Source: JBALVT01 sp045110675
GTDB taxonomy: Bacteria > Pseudomonadota > Gammaproteobacteria > Pseudomonadales > Halieaceae
Assembly: GCA_045110675.1 (NCBI GenBank)
Contig: JBGCGJ010000008.1
Span: 47,682-111,681, forward strand
Direction of reading: 5' to 3'
Length of the DNA: 64,000 nucleotides
Positions 52,548 through 61,651 of this stretch are shown piece after piece (the first letter of the stretch is position 1; every line of letters starts with the position of its first letter). The notes under the pieces were generated by a model. The model was given only the letters and a program-made list of their open reading frames with translations, had not been told where the DNA came from and made no database searches. A program made the translations under genes and the position numbers.

Positions 52548-53551
52548 TGGACCCCTTAACTCAGGGCGTATTGGGCGCTTCCTTACCCCAGGCTTCGGCG
52601 AAATCATCGGAAGTGCGCGCAGCGGGTTTGCTGGGGTTTCTGGCCGGTATGTCGGCGGATCTGGATGTGCTTATTCGCTCCAGTGCCGACCCGCTGTTGT
52701 TTTTGGAATATCACCGTCAATTTACTCATGCGCTGATTTTCATTCCCATTGGTGGCTTGCTCTGCGCGGCGCTGCTCTATCCCTTGCTGGGTAAGAGGCG
52801 GCAATTGAGTTTCGCTACCTGCTTTAAGTATTGCATGCTCGGCTACGCGACCCATGCGCTACTAGATTCTTGCACCACCTACGGCACGATGCTGTTCTGG
52901 CCATTTAGCGATGTGCGCATTGCCTGGAATACGGTTTCCATCATCGATCCTTTATTCACCGGTCCTATCCTGGTTCTGGTGGTGCTGGCGGCAAAGAAAA
53001 AGCGCGAGTTCTACGGACGTTTGGCCGTGCTATGGGCGCTGTGCTACCTATCTTTGGGTGTATTACAGCGCAATGCCGCTGTCGACATGGGGAACGAGAT
53101 CGCCGCTTCACGAGGACACGTCCCGATTAGTCTTGAGGCTAAACCCAGCTTTGCCAACATTCTGGTGTGGAAGACGGTTTATGAGACCCAGGATCGCTAC
53201 TACGTGGATGCCGTGCGTGTCGGCCCGAGTCCGGCGGTTTATCAAGGAGACTCGATAGAAAAGCTGGATATCGCCAGGGATTTTTCCTGGCTGGATTTGG
53301 ACTCCCAGCAGGCCAGGGACATCGAACGTTTTCGTTGGTTCAGCAATGGCTATATCGCCAAAGATCCATTGAGAGAGGATCGGATTATCGACATCCGCTA
53401 TTCGATGGTTCCGAACGAGCTGGCGCCGCTTTGGAGCATCCAATTGAGTAAAGACGCCTCCGCCAGTGACCATGTCGACTACAAAACTCACCGGGATACG
53501 TCCAGTGGGCAAAGCGACAGCTTGCGGAGAATGCTTTTTGGAGGCGGATAG
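52547..53551 (+). CDS. YdjM-family membrane-bound metal-dependent hydrolase
   Basis: 334 residues. The N-terminal MDPLTQGVLGASLPQ is the start of the YdjM/DUF457 family. Four membrane helices follow, with HALLDSCTTYGT and FSDVRIAWNTVSIIDPLFTGP. The motif H-x-L-x-D and histidine pairs are the presumed metal ligands. The last ~140 residues are a soluble domain with Trp and Arg. The family is linked to membrane stress or lipid metabolism without defined chemistry. The 1-base overlap with the nitrobindin-like gene makes them one transcriptional unit. Confidence 0.88.
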   Translation: MDPLTQGVLGASLPQASAKSSEVRAAGLLGFLAGMSADLDVLIRSSADPLLFLEYHRQFTHALIFIPIGGLLCAALLYPLLGKRRQLSFATCFKYCMLGYATHALLDSCTTYGTMLFWPFSDVRIAWNTVSIIDPLFTGPILVLVVLAAKKKREFYGRLAVLWALCYLSLGVLQRNAAVDMGNEIAASRGHVPISLEAKPSFANILVWKTVYETQDRYYVDAVRVGPSPAVYQGDSIEKLDIARDFSWLDLDSQQARDIERFRWFSNGYIAKDPLREDRIIDIRYSMVPNELAPLWSIQLSKDASASDHVDYKTHRDTSSGQSDSLRRMLFGGG

Positions 53552-53559
53552 GGCGTGTT

Positions 53560-54744
53560 CTAAGCGTTAGCTTCGTAAACCCCGCGCGCTGCGTTTAGCG
53601 CAGCACCCGTTGTAATATCCGCTCCCTGAGATCCAAGAACTGATTCCAGTGCGTTAAGACAGGACAAAACGTTCCTGGCATTACTGCTGTATCCCATCAG
53701 ACCAATTCGCCAGGTTGTACCGGCCAAAGCGCCCAGTCCAGCGCCAATCTCAAGGTCAAAGTGATTCAGCAATGCGCCACGCACTGCGGCATCATCTACC
53801 CCTTCGGGTATTCTCACCAGATTGAGCTGCGGTAGGCGATGTGCAGCGTCAACCGCCATGGTCAGTCCCATCGCTTCGAGTCCAGCCACTAGCGCTGTGT
53901 GGTTGAGCCGATGCCTGGCGAAAGCATTTTCCAACCCTTCCTCTTCGAGCATCACCAGCGATTCATGCAGCGCATACAAATCGTTGACCGGGGCAGTGTG
54001 GTGATACGCACGCTTGGCGTTGCCACCCCAATAGCCCATGACCAGTTGCATATCGAGAAACCAGCTCTGTACTTTCACAGTGCGGTTTTGAATGCGTTCA
54101 ACGGCCTTCGGGCCAAACGTCACGGGAGATATTCCCGGCACGCAGGAAAGGCATTTTTGTGTCCCTGAGTAAACGGCGTCTGCACCCCATTCATCGACAT
54201 TCAATGCAATTCCGCCCAGTGACGTCACCGCGTCGACAATCGACAGTGCGCCATTTTCAGCGGCCAGCGCACACAGCCCTGCGGCGTCGCTCGCCACACC
54301 GGTTGAGGTCTCCGCGTGAACAAAAGCCAGCGTGGTGGCGTCGGGGTTGTCCGCAAAAGCCTGTTTCACTTTCGCGATATCAACCGGCTCGCCCCAGGCG
54401 TCTTCAACCATGACGGCGGTTGCCCCGATTCGCTCAACATTTTCCTTCATGCGCCCGCCAAACACACCATTTTGGCACACAATGACTTTGTCGCCGGGTG
54501 ATATCAGGTTCACAAAGCACGCTTCCATTCCCGCCGAACCCGGTGCTGAGATCGGCAGCGTCAATTCATTTTTAGTCTGGAAAGCGTACTGCAGCATGCC
54601 TTTTATCTCGTCCATCAGTTTGATAAACAGTGGATCGAGGTGGCCAATTGTCGGACGGGAGATTGCGCCCAGAACGCGCGGTGGTACGTCTGATGGACCC
54701 GGGCCCATGAGTGATCGCTGTGGGGGATAAAAGCTCTGTGTCAT
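53560..54744 (-). CDS. Class V aminotransferase (alanine/serine-glyoxylate aminotransferase type)
   Basis: 394 residues from the ATG at 54744; an in-frame GTG/ATG further up has no support. The PLP fold type I core has LMGPGPSDVPPRVL at the N-terminus, and APGSAGMEACFVNLISPGD. The Schiff-base Lys is in SGTQKCLSCVPG. The C-terminal end is GLMGYSSNARNV. It transfers an amino group to glyoxylate, giving glycine. It lies downstream of fdsD on the same strand after a 127-bp gap. The link of a glyoxylate enzyme with formate dehydrogenase suggests C1/C2 metabolism (inference). Confidence 0.88.
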   Translation of the reverse strand: MTQSFYPPQRSLMGPGPSDVPPRVLGAISRPTIGHLDPLFIKLMDEIKGMLQYAFQTKNELTLPISAPGSAGMEACFVNLISPGDKVIVCQNGVFGGRMKENVERIGATAVMVEDAWGEPVDIAKVKQAFADNPDATTLAFVHAETSTGVASDAAGLCALAAENGALSIVDAVTSLGGIALNVDEWGADAVYSGTQKCLSCVPGISPVTFGPKAVERIQNRTVKVQSWFLDMQLVMGYWGGNAKRAYHHTAPVNDLYALHESLVMLEEEGLENAFARHRLNHTALVAGLEAMGLTMAVDAAHRLPQLNLVRIPEGVDDAAVRGALLNHFDLEIGAGLGALAGTTWRIGLMGYSSNARNVLSCLNALESVLGSQGADITTGAALNAARGVYEANA

Positions 54745-54871
54745 GTCGTATTTGCACCTAAATGAGTTGCCACCAGAAAGAGTAGCCAAAAAATCGCGCT
54801 CACTTTAACAGGTTTCGCCAACAAGCTTAAACAGAAGTATCAGATAGTTTTGACGTCTTCGAGCTTCGGAC

Positions 54872-55087
54872 TCAGCCTAGAGAAGTGACAGCGGCCAGCA
54901 GGACAGGGGAAAGGGAACCGGGCTCCGAAGCCGCCTGCTCCTTGATGGCCTGTAACATTCTGGGGTCCCAGAATCGGCCCAGGTGGTCTGCTATCTTAGC
55001 GGCAACCACGGTCTGGTCGTCGGTGTAAGCCATATTCGCGGCAATTTGCTCAGCCATGCGGATGAGTTTGTCGGTCTTAACCGTCAT
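54872..55087 (-). CDS. fdsD: Formate dehydrogenase delta subunit
   Basis: 71 residues, similar to FdsD: KLIRMAEQIAANMAYTDDQTVVAAKIADHLGRFWDPRML. FdsD is needed for the full activity of soluble NAD-dependent formate dehydrogenases. Its ATG overlaps the fdsA stop (ATGA). In Cupriavidus-type operons fdsC lies between fdsA and fdsD; here that gene is absent. Confidence 0.9.
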   Translation of the reverse strand: MTVKTDKLIRMAEQIAANMAYTDDQTVVAAKIADHLGRFWDPRMLQAIKEQAASEPGSLSPVLLAAVTSLG

Positions 55088-57960
55088 GATTTGGCGAGTA
55101 CCCGATCTATTCGCTTACGCTTATTGTGCAGTTCGGTTTGTTCCTCATGAAAGTTCGCGAACATTTTTTGCCACTCGGAAGGGCTGCTCACCGGGTAAGC
55201 TTGTATCGCGGTCACTTTATATTCAGGACAGTTGGTGGCCCAGTCCGAGTTGTCTGTTGTCACTACATTGGCCCCTGACTCAGGGTGATGAAAGGTCGTG
55301 TAGACAACGCCGGGCAACACCCTGGTTGTGACATCGGCACGCAACACCGTTTCACCTGCACGGCTTTTGATGCCGACCCAGGAACCGTGAACAATGCCGC
55401 GGATCTCGGCATCTGAAGGGTGTATTTCGATGCGGTCTTCGGAATGGAACGCCATATTGTGAGTTCTCCGAGTCTGTGCTCCAACGTTGTACTGGGACAG
55501 AATGCGCCCTGTGGTGAGCAGCAGTGGGTAGCGGCTGGTGGAACGCTCATCGGTTGGAACATAAGGGGTGGGTGCAAAATAACCTTTGCCCCGGACGAAT
55601 TCTTCACGGTGCATCATGGGGGTGCCAAGGGGCGCGTCGTCATTGCAGGGCCACTGAATAGAACCCAATTCATCCAGTTTTTCGAAACTAACACCGTTGA
55701 AAGTGGGTGTCAGGCGCGCAATCTCATCCATGATTTCGCGTGGGTGTTCATAGCTCATGGGGTAACCCATTGCCGTGGATAGCTCGCAGGTGACTTGCCA
55801 CTCGGCTTTTCCACTTTTCGGTTGCATCACTTTGCGCACCGGTGAAATTCGCCGCTCGGCATTGGTAAACGTGCCGTCTTTTTCCAGGAAGGAGGAGCCG
55901 GGCAAAAATACATGGGCGTACTTGGCGGTTTCATTTAAAAACAGATCCTGGACGATCACGCATTCCATGGATTCGAGGGCGGCCTGCACGTGCTGGGTGT
56001 CGGGGTCCGATTGGGCCATGTCTTCGCCCTGGATATACAGGCCTTTGAAGGATCCATCGATAGCCGCGTCAAACATATTGGGTATCCGATAACCCGGTTG
56101 GTCGTCTAGGGTAACTCCCCAGGCGGATTCAAACAGACCGCGAGTGGCTTCATCAGAAACGTGGCGATAGCCGGGAAATTCGTGCGGGAAACTTCCCATG
56201 TCGCAACTTCCTTGCACATTGTTCTGCCCGCGCAGTGGGTTGACTCCTACCCCTTCTCGCCCGATGTTGCCCGTGGCCATGGCCAAGTTGGCAATACCCA
56301 TCACCATAGTAGAACCCTGGCTGTGCTCTGTTACGCCAAGACCGTAGTAGATAGCGCCGTTTCCGGCGTTTGCAAAAAGTCGAGCGGCTTCGCGAATTTC
56401 ATTCGCTGCCACACCCGTCACGCTTTCGAGTGCCTCGGGCGAGTTTTCTTCTCTAGCGATAAATTCACGCCAGATTTGGTAGGCCTCGACTTCGCAGCGA
56501 CTTTCGATAAAGGCTTTGTCTTCCAAACCTTCGCTGATTACCACATGGGCGAGGGCGTTGATGACGGCGACATTGGTGCCCGGTTTTAGCTGTAGATGCT
56601 GGTTGGCTTTGATATGAGTGCCATCTACCAGGTCAGTAGCTCTGGGGTCGACGATGATCAGTCCTGCTCCCTGTCGCAAGCGGCGTTTCATCATTGATCC
56701 AAACACCGGGTGCGCTTCAGTAGGGTTGGCACCGATAATCATAATGGCATCGGCTTTCATGACCGAGTCGAATGTCTGCGTGCCGGCAGATTCACCCAGC
56801 GTTGTTTTTAGACCGTAGCCGGTGGGGGAATGACAAACACGGGCGCATGTGTCGACGTTATTGTTTCCCATAGCACCGCGGATAAACTTCTGCACGACAA
56901 ATACTTCTTCATTGGTACAACGAGAAGAGGTGATGCCGCCAATGGATTTGCGTCCGTACTTGTTCTGTATGTCTTTCATTGATTTGGCGGCATAGGAAAT
57001 AGCTTCTTCCCAGCTCACTTCCCGCCAGGCATCGCGAATGCTGTCGCGGATCATCGGCGTCGTGATTCGATCATCGTGGGTGGCATATCCGAAAGCGAAG
57101 CGACCTTTGACACAGGCATGGCCGTGATTGGCATGGCCATCGCGATTGGGCACCATGCGCACCAGTTCATCGCCTTGCATTTCCGCCCGGAAAGAACATC
57201 CCACTCCACAATAGGCGCAGGTGGTTACCGTGGCTTTGTCGGGTTGGCCTTTGGCGATAATGGTTTTTTCCGTGAGGGTAGCCGTGGGACAAGCTTTAAC
57301 ACAGGCACCGCAGGAAACGCATTCCGATTGTGCAAAGTCATCATTTTGGCTGGCGACGATCTGCGATTCGAAACCTCGGCCCTGGATTGTTAGCGCAAAC
57401 GTACCCTGTTGTTCTTCGCAGGCGCGAACACAGCGTGAGCATACAATGCATTTACTGGCGTCGAAGGTAAAATAGGGTGCCGTTTCGTCTTTTCCTTTAT
57501 CGAGATGATTCTCCCCCTCGTAGCCGTAGCGCACTTCTCGCAGGCCAACCGCACCCGCCATATCCTGAAGTTCGCAATTGCCGTTGGTAGGACAGGTTAA
57601 ACAGTCCAGTGGGTGATCGGAGATGTACAGTTCCATTACGTTGCGACGCAGCTTGGCGATTTGCGGTGATTGTGTACGCACGATCATGCCTTCGCTGACC
57701 TGTGTGGTGCAGGAGGCGGGGAAACCAGGGCGACCTTCGATTTGTACCAGGCACATGCGGCAGGAACCGAAGGGCTCGAGATCTTCAGTGGCGCACAACT
57801 TTGGAATATTGGTGCCGGACAGTGACGCGGCTCGCATCACTGAGGTGCCCTCCGGGACCGTCACCTCCATACCGTCTATGTGCAGGCTCACCAAAGCTTC
57901 ACCCGGCACCAGCGGTGTACCCAGGTCCCGTTCAGCGCCTACTCGATACCAGTTATCCAT
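55084..57960 (-). CDS. fdsA: NAD-dependent formate dehydrogenase alpha subunit (Mo)
   Basis: 958 residues. The N-terminal [2Fe-2S] ferredoxin-like part has Cys in CATEDLEPFGSCRMCLVQIEG. The His-Cys cluster follows at DHPLDCLTCPTNGNCELQD, then two [4Fe-4S] clusters (CIVCSRCVRAC and CVSCGACVKACP). The molybdopterin part begins with CAYCGVGCSF. The active-site residue is Cys376 in CARVCHSPTG, not selenocysteine. The C-terminal molybdopterin-binding domain ends TFHHPESGANVVTTD. It oxidises formate to CO2 and passes electrons to FdsB/FdsG. Confidence 0.95.
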   Translation of the reverse strand: MDNWYRVGAERDLGTPLVPGEALVSLHIDGMEVTVPEGTSVMRAASLSGTNIPKLCATEDLEPFGSCRMCLVQIEGRPGFPASCTTQVSEGMIVRTQSPQIAKLRRNVMELYISDHPLDCLTCPTNGNCELQDMAGAVGLREVRYGYEGENHLDKGKDETAPYFTFDASKCIVCSRCVRACEEQQGTFALTIQGRGFESQIVASQNDDFAQSECVSCGACVKACPTATLTEKTIIAKGQPDKATVTTCAYCGVGCSFRAEMQGDELVRMVPNRDGHANHGHACVKGRFAFGYATHDDRITTPMIRDSIRDAWREVSWEEAISYAAKSMKDIQNKYGRKSIGGITSSRCTNEEVFVVQKFIRGAMGNNNVDTCARVCHSPTGYGLKTTLGESAGTQTFDSVMKADAIMIIGANPTEAHPVFGSMMKRRLRQGAGLIIVDPRATDLVDGTHIKANQHLQLKPGTNVAVINALAHVVISEGLEDKAFIESRCEVEAYQIWREFIAREENSPEALESVTGVAANEIREAARLFANAGNGAIYYGLGVTEHSQGSTMVMGIANLAMATGNIGREGVGVNPLRGQNNVQGSCDMGSFPHEFPGYRHVSDEATRGLFESAWGVTLDDQPGYRIPNMFDAAIDGSFKGLYIQGEDMAQSDPDTQHVQAALESMECVIVQDLFLNETAKYAHVFLPGSSFLEKDGTFTNAERRISPVRKVMQPKSGKAEWQVTCELSTAMGYPMSYEHPREIMDEIARLTPTFNGVSFEKLDELGSIQWPCNDDAPLGTPMMHREEFVRGKGYFAPTPYVPTDERSTSRYPLLLTTGRILSQYNVGAQTRRTHNMAFHSEDRIEIHPSDAEIRGIVHGSWVGIKSRAGETVLRADVTTRVLPGVVYTTFHHPESGANVVTTDNSDWATNCPEYKVTAIQAYPVSSPSEWQKMFANFHEEQTELHNKRKRIDRVLAKS

Positions 57961-58007
57961 GCTACTTACCCGTGTTGACTATTTAAAGTAACGATCGACT
58001 TAACTCG

Positions 58008-59495
58008 TTACAGTTCTTCTGGAAAATGTTTCATGACGCTCAATACTGGAAAGGGTGCCATGCCTCCGAGCGCACATAGAGAACCATCGATCATTGTTTG
58101 ACATAAATCCTGCAGTAACATTCGATTGTCATCGGGTTTTTCACCGCTGCGAATCTTATCGATCACTTCCACGCCGCGAACAGAACCAATGCGGCAGGGC
58201 GTGCACTTTCCGCAGGATTCTACAGCGCAGAACTCCATGGCAAATCTCGCCATATCCCCGAGGTCGCTGTCTTCGTCGAACGCGACCAAACCACCGTGGC
58301 CGAGCATAGCACCAATGTCTTTAAAGGCTTCGTAATCGATCACTGTGTCGAAATCTGACGAGGGTATGTAGGCCCCAAGAGGCCCGCCGGCTTGAACCGC
58401 TTTCATCGGTTTTCCCGAAGCGCTGCCGCCACCGTAGTCTTCCAGCAACTCTCGCAAGGTGATACCAAAGGGCACCTCAACCAATCCACCGCGAAGGATA
58501 TTGCCCGCCAATTGCAGGGTAACCGTGCCCCGGGACCGGCCACTGCCAAAACTCTGATAGTGCTCGCCGCCCTCAGCGAGAATGACAGGAACACTGGCCA
58601 GGCTAATCACATTATTGACGACGGTGGGTTTGCCCAACAAACCTTCGACGGCTGGGAGGGGCGGTCTGAATCTTACCAGGCCGCGCCTGCCTTCAAGACT
58701 TTCCAGCAGCGAAGTTTCCTCTCCGCAGATATAGGCGCCAGCGGCTTTGCGCACTTGCAATGTGAAATCGCCCAGCACGCCCGATGCCATCGCACTTGCG
58801 ATGGCAGCTTCGAGGGTTTGAATCGCTTGAGGGTATTCCGCACGGCAATATATAAAACCCTGGTCCGCACCCACAGCCAGGCCTGCGATCGCCATACCTT
58901 CGATGAGGACAAAGGGATCGCACTCCATAATAAGGCGATCGACAAAAGTGCCGGAATCACCTTCGTCGGCGTTGCACACAATGAATTTTTGGTCGCTGGG
59001 GGAGTCCAGCACAGTTTGCCATTTAATCCCGGTGGGGAAAGCCGCACCGCCGCGACCTCGAAGACCGGATTCTTTTACTATTTCGACAATGTCTTGCGGC
59101 CATAAGCTTTGCGCTTTTTCCAGCCCTGCAAAGCCACCGTGCTGCCGATAGTCTTCCAGTGAACTTGGGTCGACGATACCAATTCGTGCGGAGGTCAATC
59201 TGATTTGCTGCTGCAAGTAGCCCAACTGTTCTAGGAGGCCCACACACTGCGGATGTGACTGCTGGGGGATACCATTGCCGAAGAGTTCGGCGATATCATC
59301 GGCATCCACATTGGCAAAGCCTATTCTGCCGGCGTCGGTTTCAATCTCTATCAATGGTTCCATCCAAAACATGCCCCGTGAACCGTTGCGAATGATTTCC
59401 ACTTCCAGAGGCAGGGTGCCAATCGCAGTGGCAATCTCATCGGCACCCAGTGAGCGCGCTGTGCTGTCAGAGGGGACGTAAACTCGCTGGCTCAT
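58008..59495 (-). CDS. fdsB: Formate dehydrogenase beta subunit (NADH/FMN)
   Basis: 495 residues, NuoF-like. The N-terminal ~120 residues form a thioredoxin-like domain (VEIIRNGSRGMFWMEPLIEIE) without the Fe-S cysteines, as is usual for FdsB. The NAD site is SGLRGRGGAAFPTGIKW, the FMN site NADEGDSGTFVDR, and the [4Fe-4S] ligands are in ESCGKCTPCRIGS plus a later Cys. It passes electrons to NAD+. The start overlaps the fdsG stop by 4 bases. Confidence 0.95.
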   Translation of the reverse strand: MSQRVYVPSDSTARSLGADEIATAIGTLPLEVEIIRNGSRGMFWMEPLIEIETDAGRIGFANVDADDIAELFGNGIPQQSHPQCVGLLEQLGYLQQQIRLTSARIGIVDPSSLEDYRQHGGFAGLEKAQSLWPQDIVEIVKESGLRGRGGAAFPTGIKWQTVLDSPSDQKFIVCNADEGDSGTFVDRLIMECDPFVLIEGMAIAGLAVGADQGFIYCRAEYPQAIQTLEAAIASAMASGVLGDFTLQVRKAAGAYICGEETSLLESLEGRRGLVRFRPPLPAVEGLLGKPTVVNNVISLASVPVILAEGGEHYQSFGSGRSRGTVTLQLAGNILRGGLVEVPFGITLRELLEDYGGGSASGKPMKAVQAGGPLGAYIPSSDFDTVIDYEAFKDIGAMLGHGGLVAFDEDSDLGDMARFAMEFCAVESCGKCTPCRIGSVRGVEVIDKIRSGEKPDDNRMLLQDLCQTMIDGSLCALGGMAPFPVLSVMKHFPEEL

Positions 59496-59956
59496 TGTTC
59501 AGTTTCCAATAACTTGCTCAGGGAATCCGGAGTCACTCGGCTATAGAGTCGCTCGTCAATCATCACAGAAGGGGAGCAGGCGCAATTGCCCAGGCAGTAG
59601 ACCGGCTCCAAAGAATATTCTCCGTCCGCGCTGGTTTGATGATAGTCGATACCCAGTGTGTTTTTCGCCGACTGTTCGAGGGCCTTTGAACCCATCGACT
59701 GACAGGACTCTGCGCGGCAGATATACAGTGTTTTTTTCCCTCCGGGTTCCTGGCGAAACCAGTGGTAGAAGCTGATCACCCCGTGAACCTCAGCTCGAGA
59801 CAGGTTTAGAGCCTTGGCGACGACTGGAACGGAATCTCGCGGTACGTAGCCGAAGTGATCCTGAAGTTTATGCAGGATGGGTAATAAGGCCCCCACCTCC
59901 GAACGGGTAGGCTCGATTAACTCGGCTGTGGTTTTCTCAATATCATTTTTATTCAT
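59492..59956 (-). CDS. fdsG: Formate dehydrogenase gamma subunit (2Fe-2S)
   Basis: 154 residues, NuoE-like. The N-terminal helices (LPILHKLQDHFGYVPRDSVPVVAKALNL) lead to a thioredoxin-like [2Fe-2S] domain. The four Cys are in ICRAESCQS and VYCLGNCACSP. It carries electrons between FdsA and FdsB. It is the first gene of the fdsGBAD unit and lies 162 bp from a divergent acyl-CoA ligase. Confidence 0.95.
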   Translation of the reverse strand: MNKNDIEKTTAELIEPTRSEVGALLPILHKLQDHFGYVPRDSVPVVAKALNLSRAEVHGVISFYHWFRQEPGGKKTLYICRAESCQSMGSKALEQSAKNTLGIDYHQTSADGEYSLEPVYCLGNCACSPSVMIDERLYSRVTPDSLSKLLETEQ

Positions 59957-60118
59957 CGACTAAGTCTACTCCAAGAAAGCCGCGCGGGTCGATGGGCTGC
60001 GAAGGCAAATTCACTGTGTCCAAAGAGGTTCTCCTTCCTCAGTATTTGATTTTTCTGTCTGTTGAGCTAGATTATTCGTCCCGATAATTACCAGCCCAGA
60101 ACTTACGAGGATTCAACT

Positions 60119-61651
60119 ATGCATCGCGCCGCACTAGAACCCAATATCGCCGCCAGTATGTTGCGACGAGCCGACCTGAATCCAGAGCGGAAAGCGCTCA
60201 TTTTTGAGGGCGATGAGGTGTCCTATGGTGAGTTCGCAGACCGGGTCAGGCGCCAGGCTAGCTTGCTTCGCGAAGGGGGTGTCTGTGTGGGGGACCGAGT
60301 GGGCTTTCTAGGATTCAATCAGCCGGCATTTCTTGAAACCCTTTTTGCCGCGAACACTTTAGGCGCCATATTCGTTCCCCTCAATTTCCGCCTGACTGCT
60401 GAGGAACTGACCTTTATTGTTAACGATGCTGGAATCCACACCTTGATTTGCGATGACGCATTGCGGGATGTCGTCGCTCCTGCCAAGCCCAATCTGTGTT
60501 GCAAGCAATACTTCACCTGCGAGACACAGGCTGATGGTTGGAGGTTTTTGCTGAGCGAGCGCGCTGCAGCCGAACCCTGCACCGATGTAACCTCTGTGGA
60601 CACTCACGATGTCTGTTTGATCATGTACACCTCGGGTACTACCGGGTTGCCCAAGGGTGCAATGCTCACCCATGGCAACATTATGTGGAACAACATTAAC
60701 GCGATGATAGCGTTTGGTGGAGCTCGAGATGACGTGGTGTTAACCGCTGCACCGTTGTTCCACATCGGTGGCCTAAACGTGATGACGCTAAATTCTTTCC
60801 ACGTTGGGTCAACGTTAGTGTTGCTGCGAACATTTGATGCACAGGAAGTCCTGGCAAGTTTCGAACGCTACGGGGTGACCCACATGTTTGGTGCTCCTGC
60901 GATGTATCTCTTTGTTTCGCAACTGCCGGCTTTTTCGACTACGGATCTCAGCTCGATAAAAACGCTGATCTGCGGCGCCGCCCCTGTTCCAGAGTCGCTA
61001 ATTGAATTGTGGGGATCGCGCGGAGTTTCCTTTTGTCAGGGTTATGGTCTAACCGAAACGGCTCCCTTCTCAGCATTTTTAACCCCGGAGTGGGGCGTCA
61101 GTAAGCTGGGCTCTGCGGGTCAGCCGCCACTGTATAGCGGTATCAGAATTGTCGATGAGAGCAACTGCGTTGTTGCGGCGGGTGAGCGTGGGGAAATTTG
61201 TCTCAACGGCCCCAACATTATGAAAGGTTACTGGAATCGTCCCGAGGCAACCGCTGAGGCTATCGACACCGAGGGGTGGTTCCACTCAGGTGACGTGGGT
61301 TACTTGGACGAAGACGGTTTTCTGTTTATTTGTGATCGCTTGAAAGACATGGTGATTTCCGGTGGTGAGAATGTTTACCCAGCAGAGGTTGAGACTGTGC
61401 TGTATAAGCACGAAGCGATTTCCGAGGTGGCAGTTATCGGTATGCCCGACGACAAGTGGGGTGAAGCAGTTACAGCGGTCGCTGCGCTGCATGAGGGGCA
61501 AGATCTTACCCTGGAAGCTTTGCGCGAATTTGCTAATGAGCACCTGGCTCGTTACAAATTGCCACTGCGTTTACACATTGTAGATGCCTTGCCACGCAAC
61601 CCGGCGGGCAAGGTACTGAAGTTCGTGTTGAAGGAACAGCTGGCGGACTAG
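60119..61651 (+). CDS. Long-chain fatty-acid-CoA-ligase-type AMP-binding enzyme
   Basis: 510 residues of the ANL superfamily. The A3 motif is YTSGTTGLPKGAMLTH and the A5 region GYGLTETAPFS. The A7-A8 part is HSGDVGYLDEDGFLFICDRLKDMVISGGENVYPAEVE, and A10 Lys is in NPAGKVLK. It makes an acyl-CoA from a fatty or related acid. It is divergent from fdsGBAD and ends 4 bases into the convergent ppdK gene. The specific acid is unknown. Confidence 0.93.
   Translation: MHRAALEPNIAASMLRRADLNPERKALIFEGDEVSYGEFADRVRRQASLLREGGVCVGDRVGFLGFNQPAFLETLFAANTLGAIFVPLNFRLTAEELTFIVNDAGIHTLICDDALRDVVAPAKPNLCCKQYFTCETQADGWRFLLSERAAAEPCTDVTSVDTHDVCLIMYTSGTTGLPKGAMLTHGNIMWNNINAMIAFGGARDDVVLTAAPLFHIGGLNVMTLNSFHVGSTLVLLRTFDAQEVLASFERYGVTHMFGAPAMYLFVSQLPAFSTTDLSSIKTLICGAAPVPESLIELWGSRGVSFCQGYGLTETAPFSAFLTPEWGVSKLGSAGQPPLYSGIRIVDESNCVVAAGERGEICLNGPNIMKGYWNRPEATAEAIDTEGWFHSGDVGYLDEDGFLFICDRLKDMVISGGENVYPAEVETVLYKHEAISEVAVIGMPDDKWGEAVTAVAALHEGQDLTLEALREFANEHLARYKLPLRLHIVDALPRNPAGKVLKFVLKEQLAD

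Noticed and set aside
51948..52607. 219-residue open frame on the minus strand
   Set aside because: Antisense to the nitrobindin-like gene, which carries the family motifs and a good ribosome site.
58392..59105. 237-residue open frame on the plus strand
   Set aside because: Antisense to fdsB, which is complete and motif-rich. No ribosome site or recognisable domain.
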